Below are positions 54,198 through 63,134 of a stretch of DNA of 64,000 nucleotides, piece after piece (position 1 is the stretch's first letter; the number at the start of each line of letters is the position of its first letter). Source of the stretch: Mesorhizobium sp. M2E.F.Ca.ET.219.01.1.1. GTDB lineage: Bacteria; Pseudomonadota; Alphaproteobacteria; Rhizobiales; Rhizobiaceae. A model generated the notes under the pieces. The model ran no database searches. It had not been told where the DNA came from and saw only the letters and a list, made by a program, of their open reading frames with translations. The position numbers and the translations under genes were made by a program. The stretch spans positions 387,231 through 451,230 of the forward strand of contig NZ_SADT02000003.1 in assembly GCF_004016445.2 (NCBI RefSeq), in the 5' to 3' direction.

Positions 54198-57100
54198 TTA
54201 TCTTCTGCGTTCAGGGAGCCAGGGCGCCTGGGCTGGCTGATGAACACCGTCCGCTCGCGCATGTGGGGTCGAATTGATTTGTGCCCAAGTGGAGGCAGGC
54301 TCATCATTCAACAGTTGCCGCAGTTCCCCTGGCTCGAACGCCATCATTGGTGGGGAGGCAGGCTCGTCTTCCAACAGTTGCCGCAGTTCCCCTGGCTCGA
54401 ACGCCATCATCGGTGGGGAAGCGGGTTCATCCTCCAACAGCTGCCGCAGTTCCCCTGGCTCGAACGCCATCATCGGTGGGGAAGCGGGTTCATCCTCCAA
54501 CAGCTGCCGCAGTTCCCCTGGCTCGAACGCCATCATTGGTGGGGAGGCAGGCTCGTCCTCCAACAGTTGCCGCAGTTCCCCTGACTCGAACGCCATCATT
54601 GGTGGGGAGGCAGGCTCGTCTTCCAACAGTTGCCGCAGTTCCCCTGACTCGAACGCCATCATTGGTGGGGAGTCAGGCTCGTCTTCCAACAGTTGCCGCA
54701 GTTCCCCTGGCTCGAATGCCATCATCGGTGGGGAGGCGGGTTCATCCTCCAGCAGCTGCCGCGGCTCTTCCTCGTGCGGCAAGCGCCTCCTTAGCCGGTC
54801 TTGCAGCGCCTGCCGATCGGCAACGAGGTTGTCGAGGGGCAGCGGCTCGTGGTCTGGCCGCTGCCCTTTCACCAATCGTTCAACCAGCGCCCACGTGCCC
54901 TCCAGGACAAATACGCCGCAATCATAATGGTTCGTCTGTCTGGCCATGGGGGCTGGCGCCAAGGTAGCATTCAGCAGTCCTGCGAGCTGTTTTGCAGGCA
55001 CGTCGTTATATCCCTCTCGCTGGAGGGAGTCGTAGTGATAGGCGAACCGCCTTTCGGGGTCGCGGCGATCAACGAGCAGCAGCGACCAATGGGTGCCGGG
55101 GCTAGTAGCCGTGCCATTATTCACTGGCAAGAACAGGAAGTCGGCTGTGGCGTTGTTTTGATTATAGATGGACTGCAATATGCCTCGAGCGTCTTGCGGC
55201 GACGTGTGTCGCAGTAGATGGGATACGGAAGGATCCACCAGCCGAGTCCGGGCAGCGAGCGCCGGATTGATCCCCTGCAGTTGCCGCTCCAGCAAATTGT
55301 AATCTCTCTGGACATGGGCGTCGCTCAGCCATTCGGCGGCGCCGAGCACCCGCCCCGTTGCAACGTTGGACGGGGCTGTCGGATCGAGCGCCCCGATCTG
55401 AGCCCCAGAGGAACTGGTCGTCAGTGTGGTCACATCAACCAGTGGAAGGCCGCGGTAGGTGCCTGGCAGCTTAGCGGTTGCTGGCGAGGCGGGTTGGGGA
55501 GCTCTTGCCGGTGCCGCTGGCCCAGCTTCAGCAGCGGCCCCAACGCGCCTGGTGACTGCGTCTGCCGGATGAGCAGCAAGGACAGTTTCGCGCCCGAGCA
55601 CAATGCGCGGCAGGATATCCCGGAGGTGAGCCAATGCAGAACCGATACTTAGTCTATTACCATAGGAGACAGCCTTGAAGCTCTCAACATCTTTATCCAG
55701 CGATTTGTCGTGAATCCGAGCGGCAATCCCAGGCTTGTTATTTTGACGCAGATACTGGCTAAAATGTCTAAGAAAATTTGTATAGCCGCCCACGGTATCT
55801 GGATTCCGTCCGGTCGCAGGCGCTGCCAGGTACTCCTTGGTCGAAGCGGCTCTGTAATCTCTAATGAGCTCGGCATCGTCAGGATAGGGGATCACGAGAG
55901 GGCGACCCATAATCGGGGCTCCGCTTGTCGACTTCTTGAGGTAACGCAGTGCGCCAGCCACGGTGGAGGAACCACCCGTACTCTCGTACTCCTTGAGATC
56001 CTGATCCAGCGACGAATGGTAAAGCCGAGCAGCAAACCCTGGCTTGTTGTTTTGAAGGAGCCACCGACTAAAGCCGAAAAGAGAATTTACATTGAAAGTG
56101 ACCGTGTTCGCGCTGGCCTTACCCGCGTGGAATGCTGCCCTCAGCCCTTCGATAGCGGTCGCATCGTTGGAATAGACAGGACGCTTGTCGGAACCGTTGG
56201 GGACTACAATTGGACGATCCGGCTGCACTGTCGAGGACATCGAACCACCACCTCCGGGATGCGGTGCTGGGGTGGATTCGTGTTCATCCCTCTGCCTGAC
56301 GAGCTGCGCCTCAGATTCCGGTGTAGCCACCTTATGAGGATCCTGCATCGGTTCGATCCCCTCCATCTCCTGCTGCAACCAAGCCAAAGCTTGGCGAGCG
56401 GCGGCTTCATCAACCGCGGAGGATGTCTCCACACCTCTGGCGGACGCCGGCAGAGCCTGCTCCGCCCGCCGTCGAAAGAGCTCTGGCGAGGCGGATTTCT
56501 CCGCCCACAATCTGGGCTGCGTAGCGAGTCCCCGTCCAGATTTATGTGGCACCGCCTCGCTTGGCAGCGGGCTGCTCCTGTCCCGTGCAGCTACCAGCCC
56601 CTCCGGGGCGCCCTGGTCGCCGTGGCGCCAGTTCAAGTGAGGGACGGCCTCTCCAAAGTCGGGTGCTTGGTGTTGGTGCGCGGTTGGGGCGAGAGACAAT
56701 GGTAGATCGGTGCCCTCCTTATAACCTACCGGCAGGAGCTCCTCTGGCCAATCGAATCCCTGCTGTGGTGCGGTATGCTGAGCAGCGTCGCCACGGGGAC
56801 GAGCCTCCATGCTGACCGCGTTTTCCAGATGACTCCCGAGTATAACGCGCGGCGGGTGCTTGCGGATATAAACCAGTGCAGATTCGATCGGAGCTCCACG
56901 AGTAGAGGAGGCGGCCTTGTAGCTCTCAACATCTTTATCCAGCGATTCATCGTAAATCCGGCCCGCAATCCCGAGCTTGTCATTTTGACGTAGGTAATGA
57001 CTGAAATGGTTAAGAGCAGTTGCGTAGCCGCTCGCGGATCTGAAATGTCTAGTGAGCGCGGCGTCGTCAGGATGGGGGTTCAGGACAGCGCGACCCACAA

Positions 57101-57689
57101 TCGGGGCGGCTCCGCCTATCGGCTTCATCAGTTGACGCAGTGCGCCAGCCACTGTGGAGGAACCACCCCTACTCTCGTACTCCTCGAGATCCTGGCTCAG
57201 CGACGGATGGTAAAGCCGAGCAGCAAACCCTGGCTTTTTGTTTTGAAAGAGCCAACGACTAAAGCCGAAAAGAGAATTTGCGCTGCGAGTGACCGTGTCC
57301 GGCCTGGCTTTACCCGCAAGGAGTGCAGACTTCAGCCCTTCGATGGCGGTGGCATCGTTGGAATAAACAGGACGCTTGTCGGCACCGTCGGGGGCCACAA
57401 TTGGACGATCCGGCTGCACTGTCGAGGGCATCGACCCATCGAGATGCGGCGCTGGGGTGTATTCGTGCTCATCCCCCTGCATCGCGAGCTGCGCCTCCCG
57501 TTCCGATGTACCCACCTGATGGGCAGGGAGTTGCATCATCGCGCGAGCGCCTGAGTCACCAACCTGACCTGGTTGCCGCTCAGTGACAGCATGCTGCAGA
57601 TTGCTTTGGATCCTCTGCCTCTTCGTTGGTCTCAACTCACCTTTGCCATGCGAGCCATTGACGAGGACATCCTCGCCTGGTGCACTCAT
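54198..57689 (-). CDS. Large type III effector with Ulp1/C48 SUMO-protease domain (NopD/Bel2-5-like)
   Basis: A protein of 1163 residues from ATG 57689 (the frame is open to 57851, but that lies almost on the tts box, so a start there would precede transcription). It carries a basic, nuclear-localisation-like TKRQR near the N-terminus, then two long internal repeats (about 57380-56830 and 56190-55560), each with NSLFGFSRWL and LRQNxKxGIA modules. A C48 peptidase domain follows, with catalytic His867 (THWSLLLVD), Asp887 (HYDSLQ), Gln918 and Cys924 (HYDCGVFVLEG), all present. It ends in seven 21-residue repeats RQLLEDEPASPPMMAFE. NopD-type effectors are injected into plant cells and remove SUMO or ubiquitin-like tags. 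The host target is not known. Confidence 0.85.
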   Translation of the reverse strand: MSAPGEDVLVNGSHGKGELRPTKRQRIQSNLQHAVTERQPGQVGDSGARAMMQLPAHQVGTSEREAQLAMQGDEHEYTPAPHLDGSMPSTVQPDRPIVAPDGADKRPVYSNDATAIEGLKSALLAGKARPDTVTRSANSLFGFSRWLFQNKKPGFAARLYHPSLSQDLEEYESRGGSSTVAGALRQLMKPIGGAAPIVGRAVLNPHPDDAALTRHFRSASGYATALNHFSHYLRQNDKLGIAGRIYDESLDKDVESYKAASSTRGAPIESALVYIRKHPPRVILGSHLENAVSMEARPRGDAAQHTAPQQGFDWPEELLPVGYKEGTDLPLSLAPTAHQHQAPDFGEAVPHLNWRHGDQGAPEGLVAARDRSSPLPSEAVPHKSGRGLATQPRLWAEKSASPELFRRRAEQALPASARGVETSSAVDEAAARQALAWLQQEMEGIEPMQDPHKVATPESEAQLVRQRDEHESTPAPHPGGGGSMSSTVQPDRPIVVPNGSDKRPVYSNDATAIEGLRAAFHAGKASANTVTFNVNSLFGFSRWLLQNNKPGFAARLYHSSLDQDLKEYESTGGSSTVAGALRYLKKSTSGAPIMGRPLVIPYPDDAELIRDYRAASTKEYLAAPATGRNPDTVGGYTNFLRHFSQYLRQNNKPGIAARIHDKSLDKDVESFKAVSYGNRLSIGSALAHLRDILPRIVLGRETVLAAHPADAVTRRVGAAAEAGPAAPARAPQPASPATAKLPGTYRGLPLVDVTTLTTSSSGAQIGALDPTAPSNVATGRVLGAAEWLSDAHVQRDYNLLERQLQGINPALAARTRLVDPSVSHLLRHTSPQDARGILQSIYNQNNATADFLFLPVNNGTATSPGTHWSLLLVDRRDPERRFAYHYDSLQREGYNDVPAKQLAGLLNATLAPAPMARQTNHYDCGVFVLEGTWALVERLVKGQRPDHEPLPLDNLVADRQALQDRLRRRLPHEEEPRQLLEDEPASPPMMAFEPGELRQLLEDEPDSPPMMAFESGELRQLLEDEPASPPMMAFESGELRQLLEDEPASPPMMAFEPGELRQLLEDEPASPPMMAFEPGELRQLLEDEPASPPMMAFEPGELRQLLEDEPASPPMMAFEPGELRQLLNDEPASTWAQINSTPHARADGVHQPAQAPWLPERRR
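54309..54760. repeat. Seven 63-bp tandem repeats in the effector C-terminus
   Basis: Unit of 63 bases beginning CAACAGTTGCCGCAGTTCCC, encoding a 21-residue acidic unit with the core RQLLEDEP and PPMMAFE. Seven nearly complete units and a truncated eighth; the copies differ by a few synonymous or single-residue changes. It preserves the reading frame. The number of units is likely to vary between strains. Confidence 0.95.
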
Positions 57690-57860
57690 CAACTCATCCG
57701 CCGCCTGCAATTCGCCCAAGTGCTGCTCAAAACCGGCTTGGCCGGCTTGTCCGCTTGCTCGTGCGGTACGGCGTGCTGCACCTGCAGCCAAGCTGCTACG
57801 ATGAATGTCCAGTTTGTACGGGTGCACGCTAGCCTCACTTCCACAGATCACATGAGCAAC

Positions 57861-57889
57861 CTACTCAGGCAAGCTTTCGAAAGGCTGAC
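57861..57889 (-). promoter_or_regulatory. tts box (TtsI-dependent type III promoter)
   Basis: Read on the minus strand, GTCAGCCTTTCGAAAGCTTG followed by CCTGAGTAG matches the rhizobial tts box GTCAGNTTNTCGAAAGCT closely. It points at the effector gene. This is the site where the flavonoid-induced regulator TtsI binds; TtsI itself and the T3SS apparatus are not in the window. Confidence 0.85.
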
Positions 57890-58552
57890 GAGGTCCGCCG
57901 CCGCGGAAGGCGAAGGCTGGTTTTCTGCTCAGCGGTTGACGGCCTAGCGTGTTGCGGCCGCGCCGGGTATCACGCCAATCAATCTGAATAGTCGATGCGT
58001 CAAACGAACCAGGATAGGATTTTCGTAGCGGGGCTGCTCTACTCACTCTTGTCCTGAGGTAGAATTCAACCATATCGCCGAGCAACTGGATGCCGATTGG
58101 ATACCCGATCCGGAAAGCTTCAGCTCATATGTGACGCGAGGATGAGAATCGTGGCAGCTCCAGACCGACGGGCTGCCACCCACAGCGGCGATGACCGACG
58201 AGGGTCTTCTATTGCCAAGGTAATCGTCCGTTCGGGGACCTATGTGTTCCTATGCTCGTCGAGCGGATCGGGTGGGTCGCACCGCCGTAGCGTTACGGCG
58301 AGCGGAAGCGGCGTTGGGTGCGGCTTTTCCCCTGAACGCTTCACACCAGGCTGATAGGGGATCTTGCAATCGCACACACGCGGTCTGCAGGCGTGCCTAT
58401 CAAGCAGTTTGCTCAGACCAACGTCGCGGCGAGCCTATCCTCAATACGCAGCGCAAGTCCTAGACTCCACGATCGTCCTTCGGTGCAGATTTGCTCGCGC
58501 CTCGCCCTGATTACAGCCGATAAGGCGAGCTAACAATTGCAAGAGCCACAAG
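57890..58552. other. Gene-poor stretch upstream of the effector
   Basis: About 660 bases beyond the tts box up to the S9 peptidase stop. Short frames exist on both strands, none with recognisable character. Probably decayed island DNA. Confidence 0.4.
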
Positions 58553-60859
58553 CTACTCCAGCTCGATCGGTTTGCTGTTCCAGTCGGGCGGGGTCTGACC
58601 GAGAATGTTGCGAACGAAGAAGTCTAGGAGTTTGCGCTCGGTGTAGGTGCCTAGAGTATGGTGATTGGCACCAGGAACGTAGACAATGTCAAAATCTTTT
58701 CCTGCCTTGATGAGTCGATCGGCAAGCTGGAACGAGCAAAACGGATCGACATTATCATCCATTTCGCCGACCGCGATCATCAGCTTGCCCTGCAGCCTGT
58801 GAGCATTGTCAACGGCGGAGGATTGCGAATATTCAATGCCGACCGGCCACCCCATCCACAGTTCATTCCACCAGGTCTTGTCTATCCTGTTGTCGAAGCA
58901 GCCGTTTTTGGCGACGGCGACCTTGTAGAAATCGGGGTGAAAGAGCAGCGCGCTGACTGCACTCTGGCCGCCGGCGGATGCGCCAAAAATGCCGACGTTG
59001 GATATGTCGTACCATGGATATTGCGCGGCCGCCGCCTTGTGCCACAGAATGCGATCGGGAAATCCTGCGTCCTTCAGATTCTTCCAAGCAACATCATGGA
59101 AGGCGCGGGAGCGGTTGTTGGTGCCCATGCCGTCGATCTGAGCAACGACGAAGCCCAGCTGCGTGAGCGGCTCTGTCCACCGCGAGAAGGATTTTGGGAC
59201 GAAGGAGCCGTGGGGTCCAGCATAGATATTCTCCACAACCGGGTATTTCTTCGTCGGGTCGAAGTTGGCTGGCAGGTGGAGCACACCCCAGATGTCAGTT
59301 TTGCCGTCGCGCCCCTTGGAATGGAAACTGAGCGGCGGCTGCCAGCCTGCGGCGACGAGCTCGGAAATGTCGGCCGTCTCGATCTGCTGGAGCTTGGCAT
59401 TGTCGCTGGCGCGGTAGAGTGCCATGCGCGGGGGCAGATCGATGCGTGACCAGAGATCGACATAATAGCGCCTGTCAGGCGAGAACTCGATATGGTGGTT
59501 GGCCGGTTCGGGCGTCAGTGCAGTCAGTCCCTTGCCGTCAAAGCCGATGCGGTAAGCATGGACCCAATAGGGGTCCTCCTGCGAGTTCATCCCGCTCGCC
59601 TCGAACCAGATCTGACGCTTCACCGGATCGACATGGTTGACCCTCCGGACGACCCACTCACCTCGGGTGATCTGGTTTTCGAGCGCGCCTGTCCGGCCGT
59701 TGAAAAGATACAAATGCTCATACCCGTCGCGCTCTGATGCCCAGATGATCTCCTTCCCGTCATCGACATCGTAACGGAAGATTTTTCCGGCATCCTCCTG
59801 GCCATGCCCCAGCGGCAAATAATCCACGAATGTCTCGCTGGTCTCATCGATCAGGGAGCGCCCGCGGCCCGAGGCGGCGTCTACCTCGACCAAGCGATAG
59901 AGCTGATGCCCGCGCTGGTTATATTCGAAAGTGAAGCCGCGGCTGTCCGCCCACCACCGGAGAGGGGAAAGTTCGAAGACGTTCGAGAAGAGGGCACCGT
60001 CAATCACGATCTGGCGCCGGCCGGCAATGTCGAACAGGACTGGTTGGGGCAGCGGAAGGACATCGCCCGGCCTGGGATAGAATATTGTTGAATATTCCCG
60101 CTCCAACTGGTCCGTCGATGAATTGAGGTAGCGGACCTCTCGCCTATAGCCGGGGCGAACAAGGTAAGCGGCGAGGTGGCGCGAGTCCGGCGACCAGCTC
60201 AGCGTCGAAAAGACGTAGCAATTGCCTTCGGCTCCGTCCCGGCTCAGAGGAACATCCTGCAATCCGTCCTCGCTGCGCAGGAAAACGTTGCAGTTCTTGA
60301 TATAGGCGATCCATTTGCCGTCGGGCGACGCGTTGCTCTTGTCGGGGTTGTTCTCCGCTGGCGGCGTGTAGCGGTGGCTGAGCTCCCTACGGTCCCCTTT
60401 CCTTGCATCGAATGTGGTGCTGGTACAGTCATAGCTTGCAAGGTCGCAGCTCCACCGGGTGTCTTCAATCTGGAAGTCGAGCCTGCGACCATCCTCACTC
60501 AGTTCGAAACGGTCGAACGGAAGATTGCCGGCTTGATAGCTCTCATGGCTCACCTTGTTTAGCGCTGCCGCCAGACGCGCCTGATCGAAAGCGGGCCGCT
60601 TGAAACCCGTGGCAGCATCGACCTGCATGAACTGCTGCTCGCCGTGGCTAGTCCGGCGGTAGACGAAGGCTTCACCCCCGGTCAGCCAGAAAGGCATTTT
60701 GGGGACATTGACAGTGAGCCCGCCATATCGATCGTTGATCGTAAGTGCGCGCTTGAAATCGGCCGGCGCTAGCGTCGGGTGTAAACTTTTCGAACCCTTG
60801 GCCAGCGTCTGAGTTGCCGATCGCCATGCCGCGCGCGTCAAAGCGCCGATCCTGGACAT
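58553..60859 (-). CDS. Dipeptidyl-peptidase IV-like S9 family serine peptidase
   Basis: A 768-residue protein. The N-terminal part (about 100-480) is a DPP-IV-type beta-propeller; the C-terminal alpha/beta hydrolase holds catalytic Ser628 in FGASAGGQSA, Asp in GEMDDNVDP and His in PGANHHTLG. There is no clear signal peptide, so it may be cytoplasmic. It would cleave dipeptides, often after proline, from peptides. It follows a decayed stretch and is not obviously in an operon; the role in the island is unknown. Confidence 0.88.
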   Translation of the reverse strand: MSRIGALTRAAWRSATQTLAKGSKSLHPTLAPADFKRALTINDRYGGLTVNVPKMPFWLTGGEAFVYRRTSHGEQQFMQVDAATGFKRPAFDQARLAAALNKVSHESYQAGNLPFDRFELSEDGRRLDFQIEDTRWSCDLASYDCTSTTFDARKGDRRELSHRYTPPAENNPDKSNASPDGKWIAYIKNCNVFLRSEDGLQDVPLSRDGAEGNCYVFSTLSWSPDSRHLAAYLVRPGYRREVRYLNSSTDQLEREYSTIFYPRPGDVLPLPQPVLFDIAGRRQIVIDGALFSNVFELSPLRWWADSRGFTFEYNQRGHQLYRLVEVDAASGRGRSLIDETSETFVDYLPLGHGQEDAGKIFRYDVDDGKEIIWASERDGYEHLYLFNGRTGALENQITRGEWVVRRVNHVDPVKRQIWFEASGMNSQEDPYWVHAYRIGFDGKGLTALTPEPANHHIEFSPDRRYYVDLWSRIDLPPRMALYRASDNAKLQQIETADISELVAAGWQPPLSFHSKGRDGKTDIWGVLHLPANFDPTKKYPVVENIYAGPHGSFVPKSFSRWTEPLTQLGFVVAQIDGMGTNNRSRAFHDVAWKNLKDAGFPDRILWHKAAAAQYPWYDISNVGIFGASAGGQSAVSALLFHPDFYKVAVAKNGCFDNRIDKTWWNELWMGWPVGIEYSQSSAVDNAHRLQGKLMIAVGEMDDNVDPFCSFQLADRLIKAGKDFDIVYVPGANHHTLGTYTERKLLDFFVRNILGQTPPDWNSKPIELE

Positions 60860-61287
60860 ACCTGTTCACTTCTTTCGGTTTTCGGAATGCTAATTTTGAA
60901 GTTGGGTTCTCGTCGCCGGTCTGCAGCAGCGCCGAGCGTCGCCTTGGAGGAGAGCCAGCACGCGGGTGCAGCCAGGCACGCGCAACAGGGGCGCTCCTTG
61001 GACATCCAGGCACTGGTTCGGGTGCCGATTGAAGAGTTGGCGTCCGTCGCCGAAACAACCAGGAAAGAGCGTCCATGCAGCCCTGACGCGACTATTTCCC
61101 CGCGAGTATGGCCGCTTGCTTTTCTGCATCATCTGAAAGGTCCTGCTCTAGTCGGGCCGGATGTCACCCCGGCAGATTGTGCTATTTCGACAATCTCCGA
61201 GCGATTGCCGCCGGCCCATGACGAGGTTTACCGATAGGGCGCAATATGCGTGCCAAAGGAAAAGCGGTTTAATACACGGCAATCCGC
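60860..61287. other. Intergenic stretch, no supported gene
   Basis: 428 bases between the S9 peptidase start and the KS-IDI pseudogene end. It carries the peptidase promoter and leader on the minus strand (AGGT close to the ATG). No tts box, nod box or convincing NifA site was found by eye. Short frames have no family character. Confidence 0.45.
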
Positions 61288-62622
61288 CTATGTCGCATCC
61301 CCAACATCGTCGCACACCGGACAATGCCGGACGATATTGTCCCGGGGCGTCAAATTGGTTTGATGGTGACCCAACAACTGGCGGATGACGATCTCGAAAT
61401 GCGCGACAACGGCCTCGGTGGACACTGTCGCCGCGCCCAGCACGCTGGCCGCCTGCCCGGCGATGTCCGCGCCCAGGCGGATGGCCTTGGCCACGTCGAC
61501 GCCATCGCGGATCCCGCCCGACGCGATCAGCTTCACCGTTGGCAGCGCCCGACGCACCGCCTGCACGCTGGTCAGGGTGGGAATCCCCCAATTGGCGAAT
61601 GACATCGCCACTGCACGGTCGGCGGCATTGCGGGCGCGCTCGCCCTCCACTGCGGCCCAACTGGTGCCGCCGGCGCCGGCGACATCGATTACCGCCACGC
61701 CCGCCTCGACGAGCGCACAGGCCACCGAGGCGGACAGGCCGCCCCCACTTCCTTGGCCACGATCGGCACGCCCACGATGCGCGCGGCGCCAGCGATCAGC
61801 GCCAGGACGCCGCGCCAGTCGCGGTCGCCCTCCCGGCTGTACCGCTTCCTGCAGCGGATTGAGATGGACGATGAGCCCATCGGCCTCCAGCGCGTCCACC
61901 GCGCGACGCGCCAGGTCCAGGCCGTCGGCCTCCCGCAGTTGCGCGGCGCCGATATTGGCCAGCAAGGGAATGTCTGGCGCCAGGCGGCGCAGCGCGCGCG
62001 TTAGCCCCTGGGAGTTACGGGATTGCAGGCTCACACGCTGCGAACCGCACATGGCGATCCGCAAGGCTTGCGCTGCCTCGCTCAAATGCCGGTTGATGGC
62101 CTCGGCCCGTGGCATGCCGCCGGCCATAGAGCTGATCAGCAGCGGCGCGCGCATAGCCTTGCCCAGCAGCGAGGCGCGCAGGTCGATCTGCGTCAGGTCC
62201 AACTCGGGCAGTGCGCAGTGTTCGAAATGGATGTACTCCCAGCCAGCGGCCACCGTGGCCGGCGCCGTTCGCCGATCCAGCACCAGCGAAGCGCGCAGCT
62301 GAGCGCAGCCCTCGAATCCGGAGAGAACGCACGGTACGCCGTGCCCCAGCGCCTGCTCCACGGCGGCGAGCTGCTCCGGCGCGATCAGGCCAACGTCGTT
62401 GCAATCGTCTAGCCAGAACAGCAGCGCCAGTTCGCGATAGAACGCCACGATCAGCGTTTCGTTCTGCGGATCACGGCCGGTGCGGGCGCTGGTGTCGCGC
62501 AGGCTCGGGTGAATGCGTTGCAGGATTGGGGGACGCGTGACGCAGTCAAAGCTCCCCTTGCCAAGCACGGAGCAGGCGAGTGAGAGAGCAGATGAATAGG
62601 CGTGTCGCCAATATTTTCGCAT
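61288..62622 (-). pseudogene. Chimera of ent-kaurene synthase N-terminus and type 2 IPP isomerase (gibberellin operon remnant)
   Basis: The first ~114 codons (62280-62622) match the start of rhizobial ent-kaurene synthase: ILQRIHPSLR, SARTGRDPQ and the Asp-rich ALLFWLDDCND motif, then PEQLAAVEQALGHGVPC. The frame continues at about 62280 into a type 2 (FMN) isopentenyl-diphosphate isomerase lacking its own N-terminus (LDRRTAPATVAAGWEYIHFEH, LLISSMAGGMPRAEAIN, NPLQEAVQPGG). Two compensating frameshifts (about 61827-61834 and 61742-61746) garble some 27 codons, including the conserved VAKEVG that contributes the FMN-binding Lys. Both genes belong to the rhizobial gibberellin operon, where IDI may follow KS. 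Nothing else of that operon is in the window. The product is unlikely to be a working KS or IDI. Confidence 0.85.
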
Positions 62623-62624
62623 TG

Positions 62625-62640
62625 CTATAATCGATTATAG
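62625..62640. promoter_or_regulatory. Perfect 16-bp palindrome beside the pseudogene start
   Basis: CTATAATCGATTATAG is a perfect dyad, directly before the ATG of the KS-IDI chimera and about 200 bases before the ubiquitin-like gene. It could be an operator for a dimeric regulator of either side; no matching regulator gene is nearby. Confidence 0.45.
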
Positions 62641-62837
62641 TTGTGAGGAGCAATTTGAGACCATTTACTTGCGGCTCAAGTCACCCATAAAAGAAGGCAA
62701 GCACCGATTCGGTAGCTTATCCCCTGTCTTTCGCGTACTCGCGGCCGTGGCGCCGGGTGAACGATTGAAGACCGCCGGTCTCACTCGCAGGTGGGCGCCA
62801 GGGCGTGGGACGGTTGGCAAGCCACAGGAGTAGGACA

Positions 62838-63134
62838 ATGTCGAAGGATTCGGGTAAGGGCGATAATCACGGCGGCGGGCCGGGCAAGATCGAGATCACG
62901 ATGGTGGTGAACGGCCAGCCCACGCAGGTCGAAGCCAATCCCAACCAGCCGCTTCACGTCATTCGTACCAAAGCCCTTGAGAACACGCAGAATGTCGCCC
63001 AACCAGCCGAGAATTGGGAATTGAAGGATGAGGCCGGCAACTTGCTCGACGTCGACAAGAAGCTTGGCGATTTCGGTTTCCCGAATACTGTGACCCTGTT
63101 CCTCAGCCTGAAGGCGGGCGTCGCAGGTGCCTAA
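62838..63134 (+). CDS. Ubiquitin-like modifier protein (Multi_ubiq-type Ubl)
   Basis: A 98-residue protein. A flexible Gly-rich leader (1-17) precedes a single beta-grasp domain (about 18-92): ITMVVNGQPTQVEANPNQPLHVIRTKALE opens with the usual strand pair and helix. It ends in LKAGVAGA; Gly94 and Gly97 are candidates for the conjugated residue, and the last Ala would have to be removed first. The RBS AGGAGTAGG is strong. It is the first gene of an operon with the two following genes (overlap of eight bases with the next), the order of bacterial ubiquitin-like (Bub/Bil-type) systems. It could tag proteins of the host cell or of phages; the target is unknown. Confidence 0.85.
   Translation: MSKDSGKGDNHGGGPGKIEITMVVNGQPTQVEANPNQPLHVIRTKALENTQNVAQPAENWELKDEAGNLLDVDKKLGDFGFPNTVTLFLSLKAGVAGA

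Noticed and set aside
54274..54967. Plus-strand repeat proteins over the effector repeats
   Set aside because: They arise because the 63-bp unit is open in several frames; the minus-strand frame continues into the C48 protease.
61180..61195. Possible NifA upstream site TGT-N-ACA before the KS-IDI gene end
   Set aside because: The spacing is nine, not ten, and there is no -24/-12 promoter at a fitting distance.
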